Source: Clostridium sp. KNHs205
GTDB lineage: Bacteria; Bacillota; Clostridia; Lachnospirales; Lachnospiraceae
Reading direction: 5' to 3'
Assembly: GCF_000702945.1 (NCBI RefSeq)
Contig: NZ_JNLE01000005.1
Span: forward strand, 1,488,001 to 1,552,000
DNA length: 64,000 nt
Below are positions 54,844 through 63,760 of the stretch, one piece after another (positions within the stretch are counted from its first letter, which is position 1; the number at the start of each line of letters is the position of its first letter). The notes beneath the pieces are model-generated. The model was not told the DNA's origin. It did not search any database and saw only the letters and a list, made by a program, of their open reading frames with translations. The position numbers and the translations under genes were made by a program.

Positions 54844-56097
54844 CTATTCCGTTCGTTTTATCCTTGTACCCAGATAACCAATACAAAGTATTACTATAAG
54901 GTAACTGCATACCACCAGGAGAAACATGCTGTATACACCACTTTTCTCTGCCATCAGCATTTCAGCTGCTTTTACAACCCAGCGCTGGGGCATCAGCATG
55001 GATAATTTCGTCCACCAGTCAGAGGCTCCATCTAAAGGAAAATACAGTCCAGCTAACATGGCTGATATAAACCACATGATAAAAGCAATATAATTAGCCG
55101 TCAATACATTGTTTACCAATATACCGATTACTACACTTAAGGTATTAAAGATAAGTCCCAGGCAAAAAACAAAAAAGAGATAGCTTGCAAAGGGAATACC
55201 ATAATCGGTTTTTACTAATAGCTTAATAGAAATCCCCATAATTCCTGTCTGCATCAAGACAGTTAAGATAATCATCATAAGCTTTGCCAGACTATAGCTC
55301 CCCACACTGGCTCTGGATAACAGAACGCGGTTATATACTCTGTTCTGACGTTCTTCAATAACATTAGCCGCTATAAACACGCCACTGAACAGGAAGGCAA
55401 TTGTAAGAAATGCCAGAGAATAACCGATACTGGAGCTGCTGTCCAGCTGTTTTGCGGTGAGATTTAAGGTTTCGCCAACTTCAATGCTGACAGATTCCTT
55501 AACCGGTTCTCCTTTTTCAGAAGTATTTATAAGAGAATATAGTTCTTCTTTCTGAAACCCTGTTAAAGCGGCATAACGGTAAAGCCCCTGAAGATACACA
55601 TTCAGATCATTGTAAAGCAAAGCATTCCTTCCATCCTCCATCCCCTCAAATACCCTCATACTGCTTTCCTGTCCTGCCAGTATCTCCGCTTCAAAGGAAG
55701 GCGGAATATATATAATCCCACCGATAACATTATGATTTGCTGAATAAAGTGCTCTCTCTCTGACCTCTTCTATATCCATTGCCTGTGATTTATAACGGTA
55801 TATTCGATAAGAGCCGTTTTTTGCCAATTTGTGTAAAATATATTCCGAAAGCTCACTTTGACTGCTGTCGTAAACCTTAATGTTTAATTTATTATTCGAT
55901 ATATTTAATATCAGCTTATTCTCCTGATCCATTTCCTGTATGGTATAGGCACTGTCCTGTGAATCTGCCGTATTAATATTCTGTACATTCAGAATGATAA
56001 CTGCCAGTATTGGCAGCAATATCAGAAAACAGAGATAACCCTTATTCCTTAAGAGCAATTTCATATTCATTTTTATTATTGTATTAAAACCATTCAT
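54844..56097 (-). CDS. ABC-2 type permease (LnrN-like)
   Basis: A 417-residue permease starting at MNGFNTIIKMNMKLLLRNKG (56097, RBS GGGGGA). One N-terminal helix (about 20-40), a long extracellular domain to about 210, then five helices, ending with a basic tail RIKRTE. ABC2_membrane_3 layout. Together with the adjoining permease it forms the membrane part of the exporter. Confidence 0.88.
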   Translation of the reverse strand: MNGFNTIIKMNMKLLLRNKGYLCFLILLPILAVIILNVQNINTADSQDSAYTIQEMDQENKLILNISNNKLNIKVYDSSQSELSEYILHKLAKNGSYRIYRYKSQAMDIEEVRERALYSANHNVIGGIIYIPPSFEAEILAGQESSMRVFEGMEDGRNALLYNDLNVYLQGLYRYAALTGFQKEELYSLINTSEKGEPVKESVSIEVGETLNLTAKQLDSSSSIGYSLAFLTIAFLFSGVFIAANVIEERQNRVYNRVLLSRASVGSYSLAKLMMIILTVLMQTGIMGISIKLLVKTDYGIPFASYLFFVFCLGLIFNTLSVVIGILVNNVLTANYIAFIMWFISAMLAGLYFPLDGASDWWTKLSMLMPQRWVVKAAEMLMAEKSGVYSMFLLVVCSYLIVILCIGYLGTRIKRTE

Positions 56098-56134
56098 AGT
56101 TTCCCCCATTCCACCGCTGAGACAGTATAAAAGC

Positions 56135-57250
56135 TTAACCTGCTTCCTCCGTTTTACGATTTATCATAAGTACACCAATTAAACTAAAGACAGCAATCAT
56201 TCCCAGGAGCATAAGGATGCATTTAGCAGTATAGTCGCTGTACCCTTTCACCGAGTACTCAACCAGCGTTCGGTTCAAATAATAAAAGGGGGATAGTTCT
56301 ATCAGAACTTTCGGCAAATGGGCATACATGTATGTCTGAAAGCACCCGCCCAAAAAACCTGCCACCCAGGTTATTACAAACCCCAGGACAATACCTACCC
56401 CTATATTGCGAAACAGTTGGAACAATACGATACCAAAAGCACTGGAGCCCATTGAAACCAGAAAGATTATTAAGGCAGACAGCAAAATATTTCCCCAGTG
56501 AATGTCATAAAGCATTACCGACAATGCCCAGGCTGCACTTACTTCCAGGAAGATAGCCAGAGTACAGGGAATAAATTTTCCCAGGTAATAGCTTAGGTTC
56601 GACAGATGAGATACCTTCATTCTCTTTGGTATTGCACTTTTTCTCTCACTGGAAATGACCGCCACCAGGGATACCATCCCGCACCAGGCGAAATAGACAA
56701 TATAGACAATACCATAATAATCCGTAGAGGAAGGCACCGGGTCTGTTTTCAGTTTCTCACTATGTACCTGCGGAGCCTTTATTTTCGGTATTTCCGTTAT
56801 ACCTTGCTCCCTGCTGTAGATTGCAAGATTCCTGGCCTCATTTACCTGGTAGAAGAAATTTGAAAATATATTCTCCGTAATTGCAGCCTCCGTATTCCTG
56901 TCATTGGATTTATATATAACATAAGAATCTTCTGCTTTGATATCAACAAAAACCGCTACTGCCTCACTCTTAAGCAGAACCTCCATGTCTCCCTCCGGAA
57001 ATTCCTGAAGAAGTATGCTATTTTCCTTGCAGACAGCCTGAAAAGGCTCCAGCAACTCTTTATAACCGCTGTCCTTTTCTACCCGGTATCCCACCTTGAA
57101 TTCTTCCATTTTATAAGCTGAATCAAGCATTTCCCGAAAAGCATTGGCCAGTAAAGCAATGGTGACCAGAGGGAAGATGAGCATCAGGATTAAGATCCAC
57201 TTACTCCGAAGCATCAGTTTCAAATTATTTTTCATCAGAATGAACGGCAT
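56135..57250 (-). CDS. ABC-2 type permease (LnrM-like)
   Basis: A 371-residue permease starting at MPFILMKNNLKLMLRSKW (57250). The ATG lies one base after the stop of the ATPase gene and uses its GGGGGAGAT as RBS, so translation is coupled. Layout is helix, extracellular domain (about 40-170), five C-terminal helices, as in its paralogue downstream. Confidence 0.88.
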   Translation of the reverse strand: MPFILMKNNLKLMLRSKWILILMLIFPLVTIALLANAFREMLDSAYKMEEFKVGYRVEKDSGYKELLEPFQAVCKENSILLQEFPEGDMEVLLKSEAVAVFVDIKAEDSYVIYKSNDRNTEAAITENIFSNFFYQVNEARNLAIYSREQGITEIPKIKAPQVHSEKLKTDPVPSSTDYYGIVYIVYFAWCGMVSLVAVISSERKSAIPKRMKVSHLSNLSYYLGKFIPCTLAIFLEVSAAWALSVMLYDIHWGNILLSALIIFLVSMGSSAFGIVLFQLFRNIGVGIVLGFVITWVAGFLGGCFQTYMYAHLPKVLIELSPFYYLNRTLVEYSVKGYSDYTAKCILMLLGMIAVFSLIGVLMINRKTEEAG

Positions 57251-57251
57251 G

Positions 57252-58022
57252 TTACATCTCCCCCTCTGCATAATCTCTCAGCTTTTTCCCGGTAAGGGTT
57301 AGAAATACCTCCTCTAAGGTCATTTGAGAATTATTGTCCGAAGTTACCAATTCCACAAGTTCTTCTTTGGTCCCGATGGCAACGATCTTTCCGTTGTCCA
57401 TAATTGCTATTCTGGTGCAGATAGCCTCTATTTCCTCCATGTAGTGACTGGTGTAAATAACAGTCGCTCCCTGTCTGTTGACATATTTGATTTTCTCCAG
57501 AATAAAATTTCTGGATTGAGGATCGATTCCAACCGTAGGTTCGTCAAATATAAGCAGTTCCGGCTTGTGTCCGATGGCACAGGCAATATTCAGCCTTCTT
57601 TTCATTCCGCCGGAAAAAGTCTTGGCAAACCCATTACGCTTATCCTCAAGCCCGACAAATTCAAGAGACTCTGTTACTGCTTTACGGAGTTTATCTCCTT
57701 TTATGCCATAAAGAGAAGTGAAGAGCTCCACATTCTCCCAGGCCTTCAGATTACCGTGAATGGCCAGCTCCTGCGGAATGTAGCCTAATTTCTGCTTTAT
57801 CTTTTTCATATCAGTCTTCGTATCCAGACCGAACAATTCGATACGCCCTGCCGTAGGCTTTACCAGGGAGCATACCATGTTCATGGTAGTGCTCTTGCCT
57901 GCTCCGTTGGGACCAAGAAGTCCAAATATCTCTCCTTTTTTGATATCCAGATTTATATGGTCCACCACCGGTTTATTATCATATTTCTTTGTCAGTCCTT
58001 CTAACTTTAATATAGAATCCAT
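57252..58022 (-). CDS. ABC transporter ATPase (LnrL-like)
   Basis: A 256-residue ATPase starting at MDSILKLEGLTKKYDNKPVV (58022, RBS GGAGGG). Walker A GLLGPNGAGKSTT at 35-47, signature FSGGMKRRLNIACAI, Walker B LLIFDEPTVGID, H-loop VIYTSHYMEEIEA. DrrA/CcmA-type. First gene of the five-gene cluster ATPase-permease-permease-kinase-regulator, the same content as Bacillus lnrLMN/lnrJK for linearmycin resistance. Confidence 0.93.
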   Translation of the reverse strand: MDSILKLEGLTKKYDNKPVVDHINLDIKKGEIFGLLGPNGAGKSTTMNMVCSLVKPTAGRIELFGLDTKTDMKKIKQKLGYIPQELAIHGNLKAWENVELFTSLYGIKGDKLRKAVTESLEFVGLEDKRNGFAKTFSGGMKRRLNIACAIGHKPELLIFDEPTVGIDPQSRNFILEKIKYVNRQGATVIYTSHYMEEIEAICTRIAIMDNGKIVAIGTKEELVELVTSDNNSQMTLEEVFLTLTGKKLRDYAEGEM

Positions 58023-58511
58023 CACTTTTCCCTCCATCCCCTGCCGCTGGTATACCAGCAATCCGTATTTAATTCATAGTACGAGCCTGCTTGCAATACT
58101 GCTAAAATGAAAAAAATAAAAATGTAACGCATTTTCCAATGTAACTCCTTGTACTTTGGCTCACTCCAATCAAAAACTTACTTCAGTATAGCAGTTAGAT
58201 ATCCATTCTTTAAGTGCCAAAAGATAGAAAAGGCTATGACAAAAGTCATAGCCCACTTTATTTTTTATTCTCAAAGTTTATAGTATCTTTCTTAATTGTT
58301 CACAATATCTTCAATATTCCTTCAAACTCTATACACATGTGAACGTTATAATAATATCATACATTAAAGAAACAAACACACAAACAAAATTTTTAAATCG
58401 GGTAAATCAAGGCTCCCCAACCTTGTTGACATAAACTTTTTTTCATAAATGGCCGGCAGAATTTCTGCCGGCCCCTCCTCTTTGTAGAGACATATTTATG
58501 GTATGGTCATT
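58023..58511. other. Spacer with hairpins
   Basis: About 490 bases. GGCTATGAC (58232-58240) pairs with GTCATAGCC (58245-58253), with T-rich flanks on both strands, so it is a likely terminator. A GC-rich palindrome GGCCGGCAG...CTGCCGGCC is at 58451-58473, 39 bases after the phosphatase stop, without a U tract. No ORF seen. Confidence 0.6.
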
Positions 58512-59270
58512 CTAGTATAAATACATATTTCCAAGTTCCTTTTCTTCCTCTTTTGTCACCTTTAATGCTTTACTGATAAACTCAGAAAAAGAACCGTAAT
58601 GTTTCTCAGCCGCAAGATAAGCCGCCTCCAGATATTCTGCTTTAACCGTCAGCGCCGTTTCTGCTATTTTACATCTTTCCTCTGAAAAGCCCTTCTCCTT
58701 TAATTCTTTAAGAAGTATGCTGTTCTCTTCTTTTCGTTGTTCATTGGTCTTTAGATAATCCCAAAATATATCTTCTTTTGCGACACCAAGAATGGTTAAA
58801 ATAATCGCAGCTGCCAGTCCGGTTCTATCCTTTCCTGCAAAACAGTGAAACAGCAAAGCCCCTTCCTTCTGCAACAGCAGCAGGTCTATCAGTTTCCGGT
58901 AGCTGTTTACAGCCTCTGTGTTTTGTATCATCTGTTCATAAAGACCACGCATATAGAAGTCTACGGTACCTATATCCGGTATGGTCTCAAAACTGCCCAT
59001 ATCTGCGCCTGCCTCATGTATTGCCTTTATAACGTCAATATTATGATAGACTGTACCTGTAATTCCGTCATCGGGATTCTCCCTGCATTCTCTTTCTCCT
59101 CTTAAATCTACGATGGTGCGCAATTGATATTCCTTTGTAAGTATTTCTTTATCATCTTCTGATAACCTTACCAGTTCACCTGATCGGAGCAGCCTGCAGG
59201 GAAGCAGCTTCCTGCCTCCGCTTCCTTCTAAGCCTCCAAGATCCCTGAAATTTACCGGCCTGAAATTCAT
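58512..59270 (-). CDS. Tyrosine/dual-specificity phosphatase
   Basis: A 252-residue protein of the Y_phosphatase3 type. The P-loop is HCFAGKDRTG (142-151) with nucleophile C143 and R149. NFRDLGGLEGSGGRKL near the start and the general acid region around D65-D67 match the family, which includes LipA of Listeria and phosphoinositide phosphatases. Monocistronic. The cellular substrate is unknown. Confidence 0.9.
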   Translation of the reverse strand: MNFRPVNFRDLGGLEGSGGRKLLPCRLLRSGELVRLSEDDKEILTKEYQLRTIVDLRGERECRENPDDGITGTVYHNIDVIKAIHEAGADMGSFETIPDIGTVDFYMRGLYEQMIQNTEAVNSYRKLIDLLLLQKEGALLFHCFAGKDRTGLAAAIILTILGVAKEDIFWDYLKTNEQRKEENSILLKELKEKGFSEERCKIAETALTVKAEYLEAAYLAAEKHYGSFSEFISKALKVTKEEEKELGNMYLY

Positions 59271-59583
59271 GAATGTTTCCGCCTTTCTGTGCTAAAACCA
59301 TAAGTCAGACTGTTACTGATTTTAAGTGTAGCAAAACCCTCCTGTATAGTCAAATTATAAGGTCAATATTTCTCATGAAAGTGTATCTGCTGTTTTTCTG
59401 CAGGATTTTAGTTGCATAGCAGGTATGCGCGTGAAAGAAAATAATAAATTGAAAAAATGTCGTTGAGCTTCTTTCGCTCCTTTTTATTAGTGGCATTATC
59501 GCAGGCCCTGCGATATGCAATGGGTATAATAATGAAATACCGTCTGCCCGTTTTTTTGTTTCATTATAAAAACAAGAACAGTT
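59271..59583. other. Spacer without recognised gene
   Basis: About 310 bases between the phosphatase gene and the IS-like palindrome. A short minus-strand ORF covering 59350-59598 overlaps the palindrome and has no recognisable sequence. It may be decayed insertion-sequence DNA. Confidence 0.45.
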
Positions 59584-59635
59584 TGAACTGCCCCCCATAA
59601 GTTAGACCCAAATTCTAACGTATGGGAGGTCAGTT
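59584..59635. repeat. IS150-end-like palindrome
   Basis: TGAACTGCCCCCCATAAGTT followed by AGA pairs imperfectly with TCTAACGTATGGGAGGTCAG. TGAACTGCCCCC...GTTAGA resembles inverted-repeat ends of IS150-group elements, here placed tail to tail with 7 bases between. It continues into TTTTTT, so it could act as a + strand terminator. Confidence 0.55.
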
Positions 59636-59655
59636 TTTTATGGATAGGTTATAAA

Positions 59656-60132
59656 TTAAAAGTTAAAAACTGTACTCCAATCAAAATTTCCTGAATCCTC
59701 TACATTTTTTGGCCAGCCGGAACACCAATCCGGCATTAGTGGATTTTCTACCCTGTCCAGACTGGGTGTGTACGGTTTGATATCTAATATCGGAGTACCA
59801 TCATCAGCATCTATATAGGCTAAATGGATAATTCCGTTTTCGTAATCAACAGAAGTAATATAGCAGCAAGTTAGTCCAATTGGATTTGGTCTCTCTGGTG
59901 AGCGGGTTGCAAAAGTGCCTAACAACTCTGGTGCATTTTTATAGGGACTTTTTTCAATAAGTTTTGATCTGGCATCAACATTATCACATCGATCAAACCA
60001 CCAGAACACATTAATATAACTAAAATCATTAATATTTGTAAGTCCAGGAATATACTCCTTATCAATTAATAATTTCATACCATCGTCATTTACTTGTATT
60101 TTTCCTATTGCTTTTAAATTGATTTGTTCCAT
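59656..60132 (-). CDS. trmO: tRNA m6t6A37 methyltransferase TrmO-like
   Basis: A 158-residue UPF0066/TsaA protein. The signature SPERPNPIGLT is at 78-88, with ILDIKPYTPSLDR later. Family members use SAM to methylate N6-threonylcarbamoyladenosine in tRNA. The Firmicute forms, like this one, lack the C-terminal extension of E. coli TrmO. It is divergent from the polymerase gene. Confidence 0.88.
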   Translation of the reverse strand: MEQINLKAIGKIQVNDDGMKLLIDKEYIPGLTNINDFSYINVFWWFDRCDNVDARSKLIEKSPYKNAPELLGTFATRSPERPNPIGLTCCYITSVDYENGIIHLAYIDADDGTPILDIKPYTPSLDRVENPLMPDWCSGWPKNVEDSGNFDWSTVFNF

Positions 60133-60241
60133 AAATAAAATCTCCTTTTTTATTATTTACGGCGCCGTTAATACCAGTATACTGGAATAAATTAACACTA
60201 CAACCCCTTTTTTCAAAAATAAAATTTACATTATCTCCCTC

Positions 60242-60270
60242 TTTACACCAGAACAAATGTTTGCTATAAT
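60242..60270 (+). promoter_or_regulatory. dinB promoter with embedded LexA box
   Basis: TTTACA (60242-60247), 17-base spacer, TATAAT (60265-60270). The spacer holds AGAACAAATGTTTG (60250-60263), matching the LexA consensus GAACNNNNGTTY at its core, so LexA would block RNA polymerase directly. Confidence 0.75.
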
Positions 60271-60291
60271 TTGTTTCAAGGAGGCGAACAT

Positions 60292-61557
60292 ATGTTTGAT
60301 TCGATAATTTTTCATGTGGATGTTAATTCTGCTTTTTTAAGCTGGGAAGCGGTACACCGATTAAAGCATTTAAGCGGTACACTGGATTTAAGAGAAATTC
60401 CTTCTGCTGTAGGAGGAGATGTTAAGAATCGCGGCGGCATCATACTTGCCAAGTCCATTCCTGCCAAAAAGTATGGAATAAAGACCGGCGAGACTCTTCA
60501 GGAAGCTCTAAGGAAATGTCCTGATTTGAAAGTGGTTTCGCCTCATTACAACCTCTATGACGAATGTTCTGCTGCTTTTTTTGATATTCTCAGGAGCTTT
60601 GCTCCCTCCGTAGAGGCATTTTCCGTAGATGAAGCCTACTGTGATATGACCGGAACCGCCGGTCTTTATGGACCTCCTGCCACAGTGGCGGCTCTGATAA
60701 AAGATACCATCCACAAGGAGCTTGGATTCACGGTTAACGTTGGTGTATCCAGTAACAAGCTTCTTGCCAAAATGGCTGGTGATTTTAAGAAGCCTAACCT
60801 GGTCCACACTCTCTTCCCCTCAGAAATTCCGGCAAAAATGTGGCCTTTGCCCGTTTCCGAGCTGTTCTTTGTAGGCAGAGCTACTGCTGCCAAATTGTTT
60901 TCCTTAGGTATTAAGACCATTGGAGAGCTTGCCGCCACGGATATCTCCATTCTGCGTTCCCATCTTAAGAAACATGGAGAGATCCTCTACCTTTTTTCCA
61001 ATGGAATGGATCCTTCTCGGGTAATTGATACACCTCCTGCCAATAAGGGTTACGGTAATTCCACTACCATTCCCTATGATATAAATGATCCTTCAGCAGC
61101 CAGGCTGATTCTCCTTTCTCTTAGTGAGACCGTAGGCACCAGGCTGCGCAAAGACTCTGTCAAGATTCAGGTAGTCGCTGTATCTATTACCTACTATGAC
61201 TTTACCTATGCTTCTCATCAGGTGACACTCTTTTCCGCCTCCAATGAGACCGGTGAGATTTTTACTGCTGCCAACAGGCTTTTTACGGAGCTATGGAACG
61301 GTATGCCGGTAAGAAAGCTTGGTATCCACACCAGTCATGCAAGACCCGATGACGGTATCGACCAACTGACTTTCTATAACCTGCACACTCTGGAGAAACA
61401 CAAAAGACTGGAACAGGCTGTTGACGGAATCAGAGATAAATACGGCAGCGATGCTGTTATGCGGGCGGTCTTTTTAAATAATCCTGTCTGTCATATGTCC
61501 GGGGGAGTAGCAAGAGAAAAATTATCAGTTAATTATGAGGAAGTGAATATAGAATGA
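60292..61557 (+). CDS. dinB: Y-family DNA polymerase (Pol IV-like)
   Basis: A 421-residue translesion polymerase starting at MFDSIIFHVDVNSAFLSWEA (60292; RBS AAGGAGGCGAAC). Catalytic carboxylates are D10 (HVDVNSA) and D113-E114 (SVDEAYCDMT). AVGGDVKNRGGIILAKSIPA, the fingers, and the HhH segment LFSLGIKTIGELA follow; the little finger starts near 235. No beta-clamp motif was sought beyond this. LexA control is indicated by the promoter. The stop overlaps the next ATG. Confidence 0.93.
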   Translation: MFDSIIFHVDVNSAFLSWEAVHRLKHLSGTLDLREIPSAVGGDVKNRGGIILAKSIPAKKYGIKTGETLQEALRKCPDLKVVSPHYNLYDECSAAFFDILRSFAPSVEAFSVDEAYCDMTGTAGLYGPPATVAALIKDTIHKELGFTVNVGVSSNKLLAKMAGDFKKPNLVHTLFPSEIPAKMWPLPVSELFFVGRATAAKLFSLGIKTIGELAATDISILRSHLKKHGEILYLFSNGMDPSRVIDTPPANKGYGNSTTIPYDINDPSAARLILLSLSETVGTRLRKDSVKIQVVAVSITYYDFTYASHQVTLFSASNETGEIFTAANRLFTELWNGMPVRKLGIHTSHARPDDGIDQLTFYNLHTLEKHKRLEQAVDGIRDKYGSDAVMRAVFLNNPVCHMSGGVAREKLSVNYEEVNIE

Positions 61558-61805
61558 ATATACCCGTTGATGTCATTGCCGTATTTGATTCTGTTGGTAA
61601 GGTCACACCTGCCTATGTACGCCTGGAGGATGAGAAACACACTCTGGTAACTTACAAAATTGAAGATATCTCACTTTCAAACGAGGAACGGTTTGCCGGA
61701 TTGTACCATCTGGTTTTTGTCTGTCATATACACAACGGTAACATAAAACAACAGCTGAAACTGTCCTTTAGTGTACAGAACCACCGTTGGCTGCTTCTAA
61801 CCTAA
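61554..61805 (+). CDS. Small protein coupled to the Y-family polymerase
   Basis: An 83-residue protein whose ATG overlaps the polymerase stop (ATGA), with GAGGAAGTG as RBS within the polymerase gene. The sequence looks like a small beta-rich fold (IPVDVIAVFDSVGKVTPAYV, LYHLVFVCHIHN) with no motif I know. Firmicute polymerases of this group often carry a small downstream partner (YolD is one), but this is not obviously YolD. LexA-controlled through the shared promoter. Confidence 0.7.
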   Translation: MNIPVDVIAVFDSVGKVTPAYVRLEDEKHTLVTYKIEDISLSNEERFAGLYHLVFVCHIHNGNIKQQLKLSFSVQNHRWLLLT

Positions 61806-61962
61806 GCGTTTCAGTTACACGGATATCCTTAGATTAGACCTATGTGTGAAAATTGCTTGTACCGTTTGTTTATAAGCACTGAATGTATTGATACTCAAAA
61901 CATGAAGAGTACTTTGTCCCTCAAGGGACTCCAAAATCCAAGGAGCTTTATATCAGACCGGC

Positions 61963-62805
61963 TTAGCGGCTTTTATATTCTTCCAAGAACAAATCAAAGT
62001 ATTTATAAAACTCCACCTTATCAGCTAAATGAACATTATGATCCGGGTTTGTCATTTCATAAGCTAAACAATGGGAGATCAAGGATTGCATCCTATCAAA
62101 ATCTTCATCAGAAACTGCAGCATTTCCTTTTGCTCTGATCAGTAATACCAGGCACTTAAGCTTTGGCAGCAGATGATACCAGTCCGTATAATAGGTACGA
62201 TAGGCTGCCATTGCCTGTGAACTGAACATCATATGATAGCCTTCCACGGTTTCTGTCAGACTGTTCATGAAATAATGATATTCCAGCTCAGAACCTGATG
62301 CATGTCTGATATAGGCTTTTGCTTCCTGCAAACTTGAAAAGGGCATGGGCCAGCCTTTTGTAAAAGGTGCTTCTTCTGGCAGCTGTTCTAAGGGCAGAGT
62401 ACTTCTCCTTTGCGGCCCCGAAGCTGACATATCAAGTATTGCCAGGGCATCTATATAATCAGGAAACACAGCCCCTAAATATCCGGCGATTCCTCCTCCC
62501 ATTGAATGTCCTACCAGTATCACTGAATCCACCTTCAGATAATCAAGCAGCTCTATTATATCTCCAGCCATTTCTTCTGCCGTATATCTTGCAATGGGTT
62601 TGCTGCTCAGACCGTGTCCTCTTTGGTCCGGAGCAATAATTCGATATTCCTTTCCATAACGGTTCATAAAGTCAACCCAGGTCTCAGCTCTTCCATACAT
62701 TCCATGCAGGCATAAAATAGTCTTATCACCACACTGAGTATCAAAATAAAACATGTCAATTTTCTTTAGCTTTGCAACTTTTCTGTAAATTTTAATTGTC
62801 TCCAT
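61963..62805 (-). CDS. Alpha/beta hydrolase
   Basis: A 280-residue enzyme starting at METIKIYRKVAKLKKIDMFY (62805, RBS AGAGG). Oxyanion region LCLHGMYG, nucleophile Ser in LVGHSMGGGIAGYLG, catalytic Asp near AILDMS or in the cap-following segment, and His in DHNVHLA near the C-terminus. Substrate unknown. The MarR-type operator AGTTTTATATCAAACT lies about 235 bases upstream, so it is probably part of the MarR regulon. Confidence 0.88.
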   Translation of the reverse strand: METIKIYRKVAKLKKIDMFYFDTQCGDKTILCLHGMYGRAETWVDFMNRYGKEYRIIAPDQRGHGLSSKPIARYTAEEMAGDIIELLDYLKVDSVILVGHSMGGGIAGYLGAVFPDYIDALAILDMSASGPQRRSTLPLEQLPEEAPFTKGWPMPFSSLQEAKAYIRHASGSELEYHYFMNSLTETVEGYHMMFSSQAMAAYRTYYTDWYHLLPKLKCLVLLIRAKGNAAVSDEDFDRMQSLISHCLAYEMTNPDHNVHLADKVEFYKYFDLFLEEYKSR

Positions 62806-63038
62806 ATTAGCCTCTTCCATAAAAATTGTATTTTCTGTTTATTTCACACTAAATCTTTTCCTTTTGAGATTAATTAGTTTTAGATTGATTAAATTTTATT
62901 TTCCAATTTCACATTGATTAATTTTTAGCTTCTATTAATTTTTAGCTTCTATTAATTTTTAGATTATGCAGTAAATTCTTTCATCTTTAGCTTAAAGAGT
63001 AGAATAAATAAATAGCAAGATTATCATTTTTTCAAATT
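62806..63038. repeat. AT-rich leader with short TTAATTTTTAGC repeats
   Basis: ATTAATTTTTAGCTTCT occurs two to three times near 62920-62960. No ORF. This would be the 5' leader of the hydrolase mRNA. Confidence 0.55.
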
Positions 63039-63054
63039 AGTTTTATATCAAACT
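63039..63054. promoter_or_regulatory. MarR-type operator upstream of the hydrolase
   Basis: AGTTTTATATCAAACT, identical to the 16 bases in the marR promoter at 63507-63522. It is a near-palindrome (AGTTT/AAACT arms). Confidence 0.7.
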
Positions 63055-63069
63055 TTTTTATTAAAAAAA

Positions 63070-63495
63070 TTATTTAAAATTATTTTTTATTTTTGTTAAA
63101 GTTTCAATTAGCCGTTCCTTCTCCTCCTGAGATATTTCATTATAGGCAGTAGCTATTAGTTCTTTTGAAATGGTTTCAAACATAGGCTTAAGTTCTTTTC
63201 CCTTTTCCGTTAAAGTAACAAATACTATACGGTTATCCTCATCATCCCTGGCTTTCTCAACATAACCCTGTTTCAGCAGTTTATCTACAAGAACGGTAAC
63301 CGTTGACTTATCTCTGCCTATCCTTTCAGTTAAGTCCTTCATAGATAGTTTGTCATTCTCAAACAGCTCACACAGAATATCCCCATGAGAAGTAACAAGG
63401 CCTTTTATTCCCCAGGCTTCCATTTGGGCTATAATAAAACTATTTGCATTTTCCCGTACTTTTGATATTAATGATATTATATCTCTTTCATTCAT
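63070..63495 (-). CDS. MarR-family regulator
   Basis: A 141-residue winged-helix protein: LVTSHGDILCELFENDKLSM, the recognition helix RIGRDKSTVTVLVDKLLKQG, and the wing with DDEDNRIVFVTLTEKGKEL. It sits directly downstream of a promoter that contains an operator-like palindrome, so autoregulation is likely. A second copy of the operator precedes the hydrolase gene. Confidence 0.93.
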   Translation of the reverse strand: MNERDIISLISKVRENANSFIIAQMEAWGIKGLVTSHGDILCELFENDKLSMKDLTERIGRDKSTVTVLVDKLLKQGYVEKARDDEDNRIVFVTLTEKGKELKPMFETISKELIATAYNEISQEEKERLIETLTKIKNNFK

Positions 63496-63501
63496 AATTG
63501 C

Positions 63502-63530
63502 ATTATAGTTTTATATCAAACTAATGTCAA
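63502..63530 (-). promoter_or_regulatory. marR promoter with operator
   Basis: Consensus promoter on the minus strand: TTGACA (63525-63530), 17-base spacer, TATAAT (63502-63507). The spacer is almost filled by AGTTTTATATCAAACT (63507-63522, read on +). Confidence 0.85.
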
Positions 63531-63760
63531 GACATATTTTCATCTTATCTAATCTTTCAGTATTTTAGACTAGTTCATATTCTATATATATCCTTCGGTT
63601 AATTTGCTGCTACTATCCTTTCTCATATTAATTAGCTATTATACCGCTTTTATTAACTGAAATCTCTGGCTTTGAGTTACACTATTGGATACAGGGAAGC
63701 TGACAGTGTCAGATTTCCCTGTATTCCATATAGTAAACCGCAAATTGGATATTCGGACAT

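Noticed and set aside
58451-58473. GGCCGGCAG palindrome as phosphatase terminator
   Set aside because: No U tract follows on either strand, so it is listed only as a palindrome in the spacer.
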